A stretch of 64,000 nt of DNA, from the NCBI RefSeq assembly GCF_002002725.1, contig NZ_MUNW01000041.1:124001-188000 (forward strand), in the 5' to 3' direction. Positions 10,234 to 18,514 of the stretch are shown piece by piece. The DNA comes from Sinorhizobium sp. A49. Lineage in GTDB: Bacteria; Pseudomonadota; Alphaproteobacteria; Rhizobiales; Rhizobiaceae. Every line of letters starts with the position of its first letter. Position 1 is the stretch's first letter. The position numbers and the translations under genes are program-made. The notes beneath the pieces are model-generated. The model ran no database searches. It was not told the origin of the DNA and saw only the letters and a program-made list of their open reading frames with translations.

Positions 10234-10359
10234 TCAGCCCTGACGTGCCTTGAAGCGCGGGTTCTGCTTGTTGATGATATACATCCGGCCCTTGCGACGA
10301 ACCAGACGGTTTTCGCGATGGCGGGTCTTCAGCGACTTGAGCGAATTCTTGATCTTCAT
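10234..10359 (-). CDS. rpmJ: Ribosomal protein bL36 (cysteine-free type)
   Basis: A 41-aa basic protein ([20 protein letters not shown], ending [11 protein letters not shown]). The C-terminal 'NPRFKARQG' is diagnostic for bL36. The zinc-binding Cys/His ribbon of the classical form is absent, so this is the zinc-independent variant common in Rhizobiales. AGGA sits just before the ATG at 10359. It is monocistronic, with the purE-purK operon upstream separated by a terminator. Confidence 0.95.
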   Translation of the reverse strand: MKIKNSLKSLKTRHRENRLVRRKGRMYIINKQNPRFKARQG

Positions 10360-10410
10360 TTTCCTGATCCGCAGGTTTCGGGGAAACAAAATTCGCCCGG
10401 TATTTCTAAC

Positions 10411-10437
10411 AATCAAAAGCGCGCCATGCAGCGCGCT
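10411..10437 (-). terminator. Intrinsic terminator after purK
   Basis: Reading the minus strand, AGCGCGC (10437-10431) and GCGCGCT (10424-10418) form a 7-bp stem with a 6-nt loop, followed by TTTTGATT. It lies about 100 bp after purK and upstream of rpmJ. Confidence 0.65.
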
Positions 10438-10535
10438 CCGTAAGGTGGGATGGCAAATACCGTGTCACCCCAGTTGTGTCAACCGCAAGAGGTCGGATTT
10501 TGGCGCCTTGCCCCGCATTTCTGTGGCTTTGAGGC

Positions 10536-11585
10536 TCACGTCAGGCGGGTGATGTGACCCATCTTGCGGCCCGGTCGCGCTTCTGTCTTGCCGTAGAGAT
10601 GGACGAAGACGTTGTCCTTGGCAAGCCATCCCGGCACGTCGTCGATGTCGTCACCGATCAGGTTCTGCATCACGCAGTCGGAGTGGCGGACAGGATTGCC
10701 GAGAGGCAGGCCGGTCACAGCGCGAATGTGCTGCTCGAATTGCGAGACGATGCAGGCTGCTTCCGTCCAGTGGCCGGAATTGTGCACGCGCGGCGCCATT
10801 TCATTGGCGACGAGGCTACCGTCGGCAAGCACGAAGAACTCCACGCCGATGACGCCGACATAACCGAGCGCATCGAGGATCGCCTTGGCCGCAGCAGACG
10901 CAGCTTCTGCGGTCGCCGCGCTGATGGCGGCGGGCACGGTAGAGGTGTGAAGAATGCCGTTGCGGTGAACGTTTTCTGCCGGATCGTAACAGGCAACCGC
11001 ACCATCGACCGAGCGGGCAGCGATAATGGAGATTTCCCGTTCGAACGGCACGAAGCTTTCGAGGATCAACGGCACGGAGCCGAGCGCGGCGAAAGCGCCC
11101 TGCGGGCTGTCCTGTTCGGAGCGAAAGACGCGCTGACCCTTGCCGTCGTAGCCGAGGCGGCAGGTCTTCAGGACACCGGCGCCACCGAAATCGGCAAGCG
11201 CTGCCTCAAGGTCGGCCTGGCTGTCGACGGCGTGAAACCGGGCGGTGACGATGCCGCTGTCATTGAGGAAGCGCTTTTCCACCAGGCGATCCTGGGCTGC
11301 TTCCAGCGCTTTCGGTGGCGGGAATACCGGCCGGGCGCGCGCAAGTCTTTCGGCCGCTGCGACCGGCACGTTTTCGAATTCGTAGGTGATGATGTCGCAG
11401 GCGGCCGCCAGGGCATCAAGCGCTTCGTCATCGTCATAGGCGGCGACGATCTGCTTGTTTGCCACCTGCGCTGCCGGACAGTCGGGCTGCGGCTCGAGGA
11501 TGATGGTGCGGAAGTTCAGCCGTGCAGCAGACATGGCCAGCATGCGGCCGAGCTGGCCGCCGCCAATGATGCCGATTGTGGTCAT
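10536..11585 (-). CDS. purK: 5-(carboxyamino)imidazole ribonucleotide synthase
   Basis: A 349-aa ATP-grasp enzyme that carboxylates AIR to N5-CAIR in purine synthesis. It opens with the family signature [17 protein letters not shown]. It also shows ITYEFENVP, the ATP-grasp segments [12 protein letters not shown] and [15 protein letters not shown], and metal-site [26 protein letters not shown]. The length is normal. The ATG overlaps the purE stop (ATGA), so the two consecutive enzymes of the pathway are translationally coupled. Confidence 0.97.
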   Translation of the reverse strand: MTTIGIIGGGQLGRMLAMSAARLNFRTIILEPQPDCPAAQVANKQIVAAYDDDEALDALAAACDIITYEFENVPVAAAERLARARPVFPPPKALEAAQDRLVEKRFLNDSGIVTARFHAVDSQADLEAALADFGGAGVLKTCRLGYDGKGQRVFRSEQDSPQGAFAALGSVPLILESFVPFEREISIIAARSVDGAVACYDPAENVHRNGILHTSTVPAAISAATAEAASAAAKAILDALGYVGVIGVEFFVLADGSLVANEMAPRVHNSGHWTEAACIVSQFEQHIRAVTGLPLGNPVRHSDCVMQNLIGDDIDDVPGWLAKDNVFVHLYGKTEARPGRKMGHITRLT

Positions 11586-12082
11586 GCGTCGTCTACCGGA
11601 TATTCCGCGACGGCAACGGTCTGCTGCTCGCGCCAGTCGTCGAGACGGTCGGCCAGGTCGTTGTCACTGAGCGCCAGCACGGCTGCGGCCAGCAGTGCGG
11701 CATTGACGGCGCCTGCACGTCCGATCGCCAGCGTTCCGACAGGGATGCCGGCCGGCATCTGCACGATGGAGAGAAGGCTGTCCTGGCCGGAGAGCGCTTT
11801 CGACTGCACGGGCACGCCGAAGACCGGCAGCGGCGTCATCGATGCGCACATGCCAGGAAGATGGGCGGCGCCGCCGGCGCCGGCGATGATGACCTTGAAG
11901 CCTTCGTCGCGCGCGCCTTTGGCGAAGCTGACGAGCCGGTCAGGCGTACGGTGTGCCGAGACGATGCGGGCTTCATAGGCAATGTCGAGCGCGTCGAGCG
12001 TGTCGGCGGCGTTCTTCATCGTCTCCCAGTCGGACTGGCTTCCCATGATGATGGCGACGGGTGGTGTCGTTGTGTCGAGCAC
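11582..12082 (-). CDS. purE: N5-CAIR mutase, PurE class I
   Basis: A 166-aa protein converting N5-CAIR to CAIR directly after PurK. The class I signature is visible as [12 protein letters not shown] near the N-terminus and [10 protein letters not shown] about 30 residues later, with the [11 protein letters not shown] loop. It sits 17 bp downstream of a DUF465 gene and overlaps purK by four bases, giving a DUF465-purE-purK transcription unit. Confidence 0.97.
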   Translation of the reverse strand: MLDTTTPPVAIIMGSQSDWETMKNAADTLDALDIAYEARIVSAHRTPDRLVSFAKGARDEGFKVIIAGAGGAAHLPGMCASMTPLPVFGVPVQSKALSGQDSLLSIVQMPAGIPVGTLAIGRAGAVNAALLAAAVLALSDNDLADRLDDWREQQTVAVAEYPVDDA

Positions 12083-12099
12083 GTCTTTAAGGTTCCGCT

Positions 12100-12303
12100 T
12101 CAGGCGATGATGTCGGGAATGATCTGGTCTTCGATCTTGGTGATCTTGTCCTTGATGACCAGCTTCTTCTTCTTCATGCGCTGAACTCTCAGCGCATCGC
12201 AGCCGGTCTGGATCATGGCGTTGATGGCAGCATCATAGTCTTCATGTTCTTGCCTCAGCCGCGCGGCGGTCAATCTGAGTTCGGCCTGGTCCTGGTCCGG
12301 CAT
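12100..12303 (-). CDS. YdcH-type DUF465 small protein, purE-linked
   Basis: A 67-aa protein ([20 protein letters not shown], then [19 protein letters not shown]). This is the DUF465/YdcH layout: a short helical hairpin with a Lys-rich 'RLKKKKLxLKDxI' turn. The function is unknown. It is the first gene of the purE-purK unit, 17 bp upstream of purE. A second DUF465 gene is divergent at 12516, about 210 bp away. Confidence 0.85.
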   Translation of the reverse strand: MPDQDQAELRLTAARLRQEHEDYDAAINAMIQTGCDALRVQRMKKKKLVIKDKITKIEDQIIPDIIA

Positions 12304-12468
12304 GCAAAGCGATCCCCATCAGCCCGGTTGCGAAGTCCTCCTCGAACCGGAATTTCATGCGCCGCTCTATCACATCTTGGGCGGTAACGGGAAGTTATCC
12401 GTCGTCATCATTTCGCCTTCGACAAATGAAAAATGGCATGGCACAGTAGTAAGGTTACAACCATGGAA

Positions 12469-12492
12469 CATCCGGCATTTACCTGCCGGATG
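12469..12492 (+). promoter_or_regulatory. Hairpin in the leader of the second DUF465 gene
   Basis: A perfect 9-bp stem CATCCGGCA/TGCCGGATG with a TTTACC loop ends 23 bases before the ATG at 12516 and lacks a T-run. It may be a leader structure or an operator. Confidence 0.4.
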
Positions 12493-12515
12493 CAAGCAAA
12501 AGGAAGGGACTGCCA

Positions 12516-12689
12516 ATGACCATTGAGGCTCATCTTGCAACGCTTGAGAAAAAACATGGCGCATTGGAGCAGGAGCTTCATGCAGCAATGAACCAGCCCT
12601 CTACCGAGGACGAAATGATCAGCGACATCAAGCGAAGGAAGCTGCGCATCAAGGACGAAATCGAAAGGCTTCGCTCCTCGACTCACTGA
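12516..12689 (+). CDS. YdcH-type DUF465 small protein, second copy
   Basis: A 57-aa ORF (MTIEAHLATLEKKHGALEQE, ending DEIERLRSSTH) preceded by AAGGAAGGGA. It contains the DUF465 pattern of two amphipathic helices around the basic turn IKRRKLRIKDEI, matching the YdcH family. The function is unknown; it is predicted to be a short coiled-coil protein. It is divergent from the purE-linked DUF465 gene and has its own terminator at 12791-12817. Confidence 0.8.
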   Translation: MTIEAHLATLEKKHGALEQELHAAMNQPSTEDEMISDIKRRKLRIKDEIERLRSSTH

Positions 12690-12790
12690 TTATGAACGGT
12701 AATTCCCAGTAACAACGGGAGGTGTCCTCTCCAAGGAGACGACGCGACAAGGTTCACAACCAATCCCCTCAACGGAAGATACGGATCGCT

Positions 12791-12817
12791 CGACCGGGTT
12801 TGATGCCCGGTCGTTTT
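12791..12817 (+). terminator. Intrinsic terminator after the DUF465 gene
   Basis: CGACCGGG (12791-12798) pairs perfectly with CCCGGTCG (12806-12813), with a 7-nt loop and TTTT following. It lies about 100 bp past the DUF465 stop. Confidence 0.75.
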
Positions 12818-12850
12818 GTGTCAGGCGGCGGTTACGCTTCCACCAGAGGA

Positions 12851-13111
12851 TCACGCCCAGAACTGATCCAGCCAAAGGTTGAGTCTGTCGAAGCCGGGTC
12901 GGTTGATGGCGTAAATTCGGCGGGTGCCATTGGCCTCGACCGAGACCAGATTGCAGTCCAGCAAAGCCTTCAGGTGCTGCGATACCGCCGGCCGGCTGAT
13001 CGGCAATCCCACGGCCAGTTCGTTGACCGTCTTAGGCGCGCGGCGAAGTTCCTCCAGCAGGTAACGCCGGTTAGGATCCGCGATGGCATCGAAAGGGTCC
13101 GCGATAGTCAT
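12851..13111 (-). CDS. ArsR-type winged-helix repressor
   Basis: An 86-aa protein with an ArsR-family winged HTH: DPFDAIADPNRRYLLEELRR, then the recognition region GLPISRPAVSQHLKALLDCNLV and wing EANGTRRIYAIN. The ending LNLWLDQFWA is like the SdpR-type subgroup. No metal-binding ELCVCDL box is present, so it probably senses something other than a metal. The TauE-type permease gene upstream (99 bp, same strand) is the nearest candidate target. It is slightly short for the family but appears complete. Confidence 0.85.
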   Translation of the reverse strand: MTIADPFDAIADPNRRYLLEELRRAPKTVNELAVGLPISRPAVSQHLKALLDCNLVSVEANGTRRIYAINRPGFDRLNLWLDQFWA

Positions 13112-13210
13112 GAGCAGACGTTAAGCGAATTCCCTGAGGGCGGCAAGAAAATTGTGCAATGCGGCATTTGTCTTTTTGCTTTGCAACATGACGGATTGCT
13201 TTAATGCGGT

Positions 13211-13990
13211 TCAGGCACCGGCCAGCAAGCTGTTCAAACCGTCCCACAGCAGTTTCAGCCCCGCGATAAAGGCCATGCTATACATGAAGGGATAGAAGAC
13301 CTGGGGCTTCATCCGGCGAACGATGAAGGCGCCGCAGACGGTGGCGACGATCGCCAGCGGAAACAACGTCGCCGAGATTTTCAGATTGCTCATGTCGAGC
13401 TGGCCGAGTGCAAAATAGGGGATCAGCTTGACGGCATTGAGGATGGCGAAGAAGCGAACGATCGTGCCGGTATATTCGCGCGGATCGAGTTGCAGCGGTA
13501 GGGCGTAGATCTGGAACGGCGGGCCGCCGGCATGGGCAACGAAACTGCCATAGCCGGCAAACGAGCCCCAGAGCGTCGCCGGGCCGGCCCGCTGCTGCTT
13601 GGGTTTGATCGTTATTCCATTGCGCATGCGCCAGACATTGTAGACATAGCGCAGCACGAACAGCACGGTGATGAGGCCGATGATCAGCCGCAGATAATCG
13701 CGCGAGACATAGGCCGATGTCGCCCAACCGATGAGAATGCCGGCAATGGCACCGGGCAACAGCATGATCAGCGTCTTGCGGTCTCCGTGCTTGCGCCACA
13801 TCCAGAGTGAGACGAGGTCCATCGCGATCAGGATCGGCAAGAGCAGTGCTGCCGCCTGAACCGGCGAGACGGCCATGGACAGGATCGGCACGCCCATCAG
13901 CGAAAGGGCCTCGCCCATGCCGCCCTTGCTGAGGCCAACGAGAAGAACCGCCGGGATGGCGACGAGATAGAAGTCGAAGTCGGGAAGCAT
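13211..13990 (-). CDS. TauE/SafE-type sulfite or organosulfonate exporter
   Basis: A 259-aa polytopic membrane protein with about eight hydrophobic segments (for example FYLVAIPAVLLVGLSKGGMG and GAIAGILIGWATSAYV). The N-terminal 'GLSKGGMGEALSLMGVPIL' motif and the later GYGSFVAHAGGPPFQIYAL are characteristic of TauE/SafE permeases. The substrate is probably a small sulfur-containing anion, by family only. The ATG at 13990 is used; a longer frame overlaps the divergent ThiE-like gene and is a shadow. An ArsR regulator gene follows. Confidence 0.88.
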   Translation of the reverse strand: MLPDFDFYLVAIPAVLLVGLSKGGMGEALSLMGVPILSMAVSPVQAAALLLPILIAMDLVSLWMWRKHGDRKTLIMLLPGAIAGILIGWATSAYVSRDYLRLIIGLITVLFVLRYVYNVWRMRNGITIKPKQQRAGPATLWGSFAGYGSFVAHAGGPPFQIYALPLQLDPREYTGTIVRFFAILNAVKLIPYFALGQLDMSNLKISATLFPLAIVATVCGAFIVRRMKPQVFYPFMYSMAFIAGLKLLWDGLNSLLAGA

Positions 13991-14092
13991 CGGTGGCGGT
14001 TGATCCTTTTGACGTCTCCGTCTATCGGTTTTCCCAAACGAAATCGAGCGCTGGTTTCCGTCGACAGGCGGACACAGCCGGAAATGGATGTC

Positions 14093-14746
14093 ATGAGCAA
14101 GACAAGTGAACGCTGCCGCCTGGTGCTGATCGCACCCGATATCGCCGATCCGGCGGAACGCGCCAAGGTGCTTGCCGACGCCCTGAAGGGCGGCGACGTC
14201 GCTTCGGTGATCGTGCCGCAATACGGTCTCGACGATGGCGAGTTTCAGAAACATGCCGAGCTTCTCGTGCCGATCATCCAGGAGGCAGGAGCCGCAGCGC
14301 TGATCGACGGCGACAGCCGCGTGGCCGGGCGCGTCAAGGCCGACGGCCTGCACATTTCCGGCAATGCCGAAGCGCTCGGCGAGGCGATCGAGAAGCACAC
14401 GCCGAAACTCATCGTCGGCGGTGGCAATGCGGCCGACCGTCATCACGCGCTGGAAGTCGGCGAAGTGCGCCCGGACTATGTGTTCTTCGGCAAGACCGAT
14501 GGGGACATCAAACCGGATGCGCATCCGAAAAACCTGGCGCTGGCCGAATGGTGGGCTTCGATGATCGAGATCCCCTGCATCGTCATGGGCGGCACGGATC
14601 CGCAATCGGCGCTGGCAGCCGCGGAAACCGGGGCCGAGTTCGTGGCACTTCGTCTGGCTGTCTTCGGCGAGCCTGAGCAGGCGCCGTCGGTGGTTGCCGC
14701 CGTCAACGCGCTTCTTGACGAAAAAGCGCCACGGTTTGAAGATTAA
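14093..14746 (+). CDS. Thiamine-phosphate synthase-like protein
   Basis: A 217-aa (beta/alpha)8 protein of the ThiE/TenI superfamily. Family features are AALIDGDSRVAGRVKADGLHIS, resembling the 'nD...A...aDGvHlGQ' block of ThiE, then VGGGNAADRHHALEVGEVRPDYVFFGK and an IVMGGTDP phosphate loop. ThiE's DGVHLGQ reads DGLHISG here, so activity on thiazole phosphate is doubtful and a diverged role is possible. The start at 14093 is preferred on spacing; 14084 is an alternative. The Sel1-repeat gene begins three bases after its stop, probably co-transcribed. Confidence 0.78.
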   Translation: MSKTSERCRLVLIAPDIADPAERAKVLADALKGGDVASVIVPQYGLDDGEFQKHAELLVPIIQEAGAAALIDGDSRVAGRVKADGLHISGNAEALGEAIEKHTPKLIVGGGNAADRHHALEVGEVRPDYVFFGKTDGDIKPDAHPKNLALAEWWASMIEIPCIVMGGTDPQSALAAAETGAEFVALRLAVFGEPEQAPSVVAAVNALLDEKAPRFED

Positions 14747-14749
14747 GAC

Positions 14750-15973
14750 GTGTCGATGTTGAACCGACTGTCGTCAAAGCTCAGCTGGGGCGTTGCCCTC
14801 CTTGCCGCCGCCGCTGCCGCGGCGATGCCGGCGCTTGCGCAAGAGCAACCGGTTCTTGCGCAGGAACAGTCCGTTCCCGTGCCGGAAAAGCCGGCCTCTG
14901 TGCAAGGTGAAGACGTCAATAGCGATAACAGCGGCGCTGCCAAACGCGGCCGCATCACGCCCTTCAATGGAGCCGCCATGCCGGAAGGTGGCACGGCCGC
15001 CGGCAAGCCTGGGGGCAAACCGGGTGATCCGGCGGAAAAGAAGAAGGCCGGAGACGGCACGGTGCCGTCGCAAGGCGTCAATGTCTTCGATCGCATGGGC
15101 GCGGAGTTGCCGGCCTTGCCGGCGGAAAAACCCTTTGCCGGCAAGGTCGACGAGGCCTACGGCGCTTTCCAGCGCGGCTACTATCTGACAGCGATGGATC
15201 TGGCACTTCCGCGGGCACAGCTTGGTGATCCGGCGGCCCAGACGCTTGTTGCCGAAATCCTGCAACAGGGCCTCGGCGTCGTGCGCAATGCCAAGCAGGC
15301 GGCGTTCTGGTACGGGCAGGCCGCGGAGAATGGCAACCCGGCGGCGATGTTCAAATACGCGCTGATCCTGATGGAGGGGCGCTACGTCAAGCGCGACCGG
15401 AAGAAATCCGAAGAACTGATGAAGAAGGCGGCCGATCTCGGCAATGCATCGGCCCAGTTCAACTATGGGCAGACGCTGGTGGCCGACAGCCCCGGACCCA
15501 AGGGTCTCAAGGCGGCGTTGCCCTACTACGAAAAATCGGCCGAGCAGGGGATCGCCGACGCGCAATATGCGCTGTCGCAGATCTACCTCAACGTCGATGG
15601 CATCGACGAGGGCAAGCGGGCAAGGGCGAGAGGGTGGCTGCTTCGCGCCGCCCATGCCGGTTACGATACGGCGCAGCTGGACATCGCCATCTGGATGATC
15701 GAAGGCATCGCCGGCGATCGCAACCTGGAGGACGGTTTCGGCTGGATGAAGCGGGCAGCGGAAGGCGGCAATGTCGTGGCGCAGAACCGGCTGTCGCATC
15801 TCTATGTCAATGCCATCGGCACCCGGCCCAATCCGGTCGAAGCGGCGAAGTGGTATGTGCTGTCGCGCCGCGCCGGCCTCAAGGATGATGCGCTGGAAGA
15901 CTTCTACCTCGGTCTCAACGAGCAGCAGCAGAAGGCGGCACTCAGCGCGGCCAACAAGTTTCGCTCGACCTGA
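14750..15973 (+). CDS. Exported Sel1-repeat protein
   Basis: A 407-aa protein with a signal peptide (LSWGVALLAAAAAAAMPALAQ). A Pro/Lys/Gly-rich spacer (to about 120) and five to six Sel1-type repeats (about 140-390, for example AAFWYGQAAENGNPAAMFKYALILMEG and AAKWYVLSRRAGLKDDALEDFY) follow. Sel1 repeats bind protein partners; the rhizobial regulator ExoR has the same repeat type but is shorter, and this is not ExoR. The start could be GTG 14750 or ATG 14756. A RIME-like repeat begins 12 bp after its stop. Confidence 0.83.
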   Translation: MSMLNRLSSKLSWGVALLAAAAAAAMPALAQEQPVLAQEQSVPVPEKPASVQGEDVNSDNSGAAKRGRITPFNGAAMPEGGTAAGKPGGKPGDPAEKKKAGDGTVPSQGVNVFDRMGAELPALPAEKPFAGKVDEAYGAFQRGYYLTAMDLALPRAQLGDPAAQTLVAEILQQGLGVVRNAKQAAFWYGQAAENGNPAAMFKYALILMEGRYVKRDRKKSEELMKKAADLGNASAQFNYGQTLVADSPGPKGLKAALPYYEKSAEQGIADAQYALSQIYLNVDGIDEGKRARARGWLLRAAHAGYDTAQLDIAIWMIEGIAGDRNLEDGFGWMKRAAEGGNVVAQNRLSHLYVNAIGTRPNPVEAAKWYVLSRRAGLKDDALEDFYLGLNEQQQKAALSAANKFRST

Positions 15974-15984
15974 CCGGCATTCCA

Positions 15985-16089
15985 CTGGATGTTTCCTTAA
16001 ATCATATTCGATTTAAGGATAAAACATGCAGCAAAAACCAAAGTGCCACAGCGACCTTTGCGCGTCTAATGAGACGCGCGGCGCTGTAG
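15985..16089 (+). repeat. RIME-like two-palindrome repeat, copy A
   Basis: 105 bp. Module 1 is CTGGATGTTT...AAACATGCAG enclosing CCTTAAATC-ATATTC-GATTTAAGG. Module 2 has outer ACAGCG/CGCTGT and inner CGCGTCT-AATG-AGACGCG, ending CTGTAG. The architecture fits the published rhizobial RIME1 element as I recall it: about 108 bp with two large palindromes. Confidence 0.8.
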
Positions 16090-16136
16090 ACGCCTGAATC
16101 TCGACCGTTCTGTGGGGGCAGGCGCTATTTCTCTTG

Positions 16137-16235
16137 AACTTCCGGGGCTTTTGTGGTCTTGAAGCCCCGATTTTGGCCCCTGGCGCCACGGCTTTCCGTC
16201 GCGACCCGGGCGGAGTGATCTTCACTCGGTTTTTT
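16137..16235 (+). ncRNA. Candidate small RNA upstream of suhB
   Basis: Seen: a possible promoter CTCGAC (16100-16105) with CTATTT (16125-16130), close to the rhizobial CTTGAC/CTATAT consensus but with a long 19-bp spacer. Then come three hairpins: CGGGGCTT/AAGCCCCG (16143-16169), ACGG-CTTT-CCGT (near 16188-16199) and GAGTGA-TCT-TCACTC (16213-16227), followed closely by T6 (16230-16235). This is the layout of an independent, intrinsically terminated RNA of about 100 nt. Rfam has an alphaproteobacterial RNA family named after suhB because of its genomic position; whether this sequence belongs to it I cannot test. The suhB ATG is 118 bp downstream. Confidence 0.5.
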
Positions 16236-16352
16236 GACGACGGAACTCGATGACAAGTCTTGCCCGAGCGGCAGGCGCCTTGCGTTTCGTCACACAGGTT
16301 CAATGTCCGATCGAGAAGGCTCGATCGGCCTTCGCTTCACAAGGATCGCCAG

Positions 16353-17153
16353 ATGGCCCGTTCAGCTCTTCTCAATGTCATGGTCCAGGCCGCCTTCAAG
16401 GCCGGCAAGTCGCTCGCGCGCGATTTCGGTGAAGTACAGAACCTGCAGGTCTCGCTCAAGGGACCGAGCGACTACGTATCGCAGGCGGACCGCAAGGCCG
16501 AAAAGCTCATCCGCGAAGAACTGCTGAAGGCGCGTCCGACCTATGGCTTCCTTGGCGAAGAAGGCGAGGAGATCATCGGCACGGATGGCGCCCATCGCTG
16601 GATCGTCGATCCGCTCGACGGCACCACCAATTTTCTGCACGGCATTCCGCATTTCGCTGTCTCCATCGCGCTTGAGCGCCAGGGCGAGATCGTCGGTGCC
16701 GTCGTGTTCAACCCTGCGACGGACGAACTCTATACGGCTGAGCGCGGCGGCGGCGCGTTCCTCAATGACCGTCGTCTGCGCGTGGCGGCCCGCAAGGCTC
16801 TGTCGGATGCGGTGATCGCCACCGGCACGCCGCATCTCGGTCGCGGCAATCACGGCAAGTACCTGATCGAGCTGCGTCACGTGATGGGCGAAGTCGCCGG
16901 CATCCGTCGCATGGGCTCGGCTGCGCTCGACCTCGCCTATGTCGCTGCCGGCCGTTTCGACGGCTACTGGGAGCGCGATCTGGCGGCCTGGGACATCGCT
17001 GCCGGCGTGCTTCTTATCCGCGAGGCCGGTGGCTGGTCGACGGATATCGACGGCGGCGCAAAGCCGGTCGACGAAGGTTCGATCGTCTGCGGCAACGAGT
17101 ACATCACCAAGGCGTTGCGCGACGTCGTTCACCGTCCGATCCCGACGAAATAA
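16353..17153 (+). CDS. suhB: Inositol-1-monophosphatase family protein SuhB
   Basis: A 266-aa Mg-dependent phosphatase. Metal-site motifs are intact: GEEGEEI (Glu), WIVDPLDGTTNFLHGIPHFAVSIAL and, near the C-terminus, WERDLAAWDIAAGVLLIREAGG. The family dephosphorylates inositol 1-phosphate; E. coli SuhB also acts in rRNA antitermination. ATG 16353 is preceded by AAGGA at good spacing, whereas the longer frame is not family-like. It is single-gene, with its own terminator at 17181-17219, and is bracketed by inverted RIME-like copies A and C. Confidence 0.95.
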   Translation: MARSALLNVMVQAAFKAGKSLARDFGEVQNLQVSLKGPSDYVSQADRKAEKLIREELLKARPTYGFLGEEGEEIIGTDGAHRWIVDPLDGTTNFLHGIPHFAVSIALERQGEIVGAVVFNPATDELYTAERGGGAFLNDRRLRVAARKALSDAVIATGTPHLGRGNHGKYLIELRHVMGEVAGIRRMGSAALDLAYVAAGRFDGYWERDLAAWDIAAGVLLIREAGGWSTDIDGGAKPVDEGSIVCGNEYITKALRDVVHRPIPTK

Positions 17154-17180
17154 TCAACGGCCATTCGTTTCATGGCTGCC

Positions 17181-17219
17181 AAGCCTCCGGTGCGCCACGC
17201 GTCGGAGGCTTTTGTTTTT
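17181..17219 (+). terminator. Intrinsic terminator after suhB
   Basis: AAGCCTCCG (17181-17189) pairs with CGGAGGCTT (17203-17211), followed by TTGTTTTT. Confidence 0.85.
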
Positions 17220-17243
17220 CCTTCAATTCGGCGCAAAGTTCGC

Positions 17244-17348
17244 CTACAGCGCCCCGCGTCAAACATCACGCGCCATGGACGCTGCCGCGCTCCAAACCGG
17301 CTGCATAACTTTCTCCTTAAATCGATTCCGATTTGAGGAATTATGCAG
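17244..17348 (-). repeat. RIME-like two-palindrome repeat, copy C (inverted)
   Basis: 105 bp in the opposite orientation to copy A. On the minus strand it starts CTGCATAATT with CCTCAAATCG/CGATTTAAGG inside and closes AGTTATGCAG. The second module runs CAGCG...CGCTGTAG and includes GCGTGATG...ACGCGGG. Confidence 0.8.
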
Positions 17349-17407
17349 TAGGCTCCGACGCGTCGCGGCACCGTTCCGCCAAATGCAACCGGGAGAATGG
17401 TATACCC

Positions 17408-18511
17408 ATGACGAAACTGCATCTGTCCGGGTGGGACGGTCGGGAAGGCGTGGAAGCAGATTACAATCCGCATAAGCTTTCGAGCCCCATGCACTTTTTC
17501 TGGACCATGGTGATCTTCCTGATCATCGTCGGTTTCGTCGGCGCGATCCTCTTTCGGCAGGCACACAATGCCTTTCTCGCCAATCCGGGCCTCAACGGTC
17601 TGATCCTCGGGGTGCTGTTGATCGGCATCCTCTTGGCGTTCAATCATGTGCTCGGCCTTCGCCCCGAAGTGCGCTGGTTCAATTCGTTCCGCGCTGCCGG
17701 CAGCGCCGACAAGGTCGGCCGCGACCCGGTCTTGCTCGCGCCGATGCGCGCGCTGATCGGTGGACGCCAGACGGCGATTTCGACGACGGCGCTCAGGTCG
17801 ATCCTGGACTCGATTGCAACGCGGCTCGATGAATCGCGCGACACCACGCGCTACCTGACCGGCCTTCTCGTCTTCCTCGGTCTGCTTGGCACCTTCTGGG
17901 GCTTGCTCGGCACCATCGGCTCGATCAACACCGTCATCCAGTCGCTGGATGCCGGTTCCGGCAGCACCGAGGACGTGCTTGGTGCCCTGAAAACAGGCCT
18001 TTCGGCGCCGCTCACCGGCATGGGAACGGCGTTTTCGACGTCGCTCTTCGGTCTTGCCGGTTCTCTGATCCTCGGTTTTCTCGATCTGCAGGCGGGAAGG
18101 GCGCAGAACCGTTTCTACACCGAGCTTGAAAACTGGCTGTCCTCCGTCACCGATGTCGGGTCGGAACTGACCATTGCGGGCGACCTGCCTTCCGGTGCGC
18201 CGGTCGAGGAGTTGAAGCGCCTGACGGACCAACTCGTCCGCCTCAATCATGAAGGCGGCTCCAACCAGCGCACCACTGCGGCGATGGCGAGCCTTGCCGA
18301 AGGCATCCAAGGGCTTGTCAAGAACATGCGCGGTGAGCAGCAGATGCTGCGCGACTGGATCGAGGCGCAGCAGGAAGAGGCCAAGGCCATGCGCAAGACG
18401 CTCGACAAGCTGACGACGCGCATCGGACACTCCGAGCGCATTTCGGTGAACGGCGAGAAGTCCGGATCGCAGGGCAAGCTCAGCCATGCGGACGACACCG
18501 GAGGGGAATGA
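17408..18511 (+). CDS. MotA/TolQ/ExbB-type proton-channel membrane protein
   Basis: A 367-aa protein with two N-terminal transmembrane helices (MHFFWTMVIFLIIVGFVGAI; LNGLILGVLLIGILLAFNHV). A MotA/TolQ/ExbB core follows with two more (TGLLVFLGLLGTFWGLLGTI; GMGTAFSTSLFGLAGSLILG), and then a charged, coiled-coil-like C-terminus. The 'GLLGTFWGLLGTI' and 'GMGTAFSTSLFGLAGS' blocks are the proton-channel signatures. It is not flagellar MotA and has no ExbD partner. The next gene, four bases on, encodes a MotB-like OmpA protein, so the pair looks like a stator. The start at 17408 is used; longer frames run into repeat C. Confidence 0.87.
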   Translation: MTKLHLSGWDGREGVEADYNPHKLSSPMHFFWTMVIFLIIVGFVGAILFRQAHNAFLANPGLNGLILGVLLIGILLAFNHVLGLRPEVRWFNSFRAAGSADKVGRDPVLLAPMRALIGGRQTAISTTALRSILDSIATRLDESRDTTRYLTGLLVFLGLLGTFWGLLGTIGSINTVIQSLDAGSGSTEDVLGALKTGLSAPLTGMGTAFSTSLFGLAGSLILGFLDLQAGRAQNRFYTELENWLSSVTDVGSELTIAGDLPSGAPVEELKRLTDQLVRLNHEGGSNQRTTAAMASLAEGIQGLVKNMRGEQQMLRDWIEAQQEEAKAMRKTLDKLTTRIGHSERISVNGEKSGSQGKLSHADDTGGE

Positions 18512-18514
18512 TCC

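Noticed and set aside
12722-13204. A plus-strand ORF over the ArsR gene
   Set aside because: It overlaps a clear ArsR protein on the other strand and passes through a terminator.
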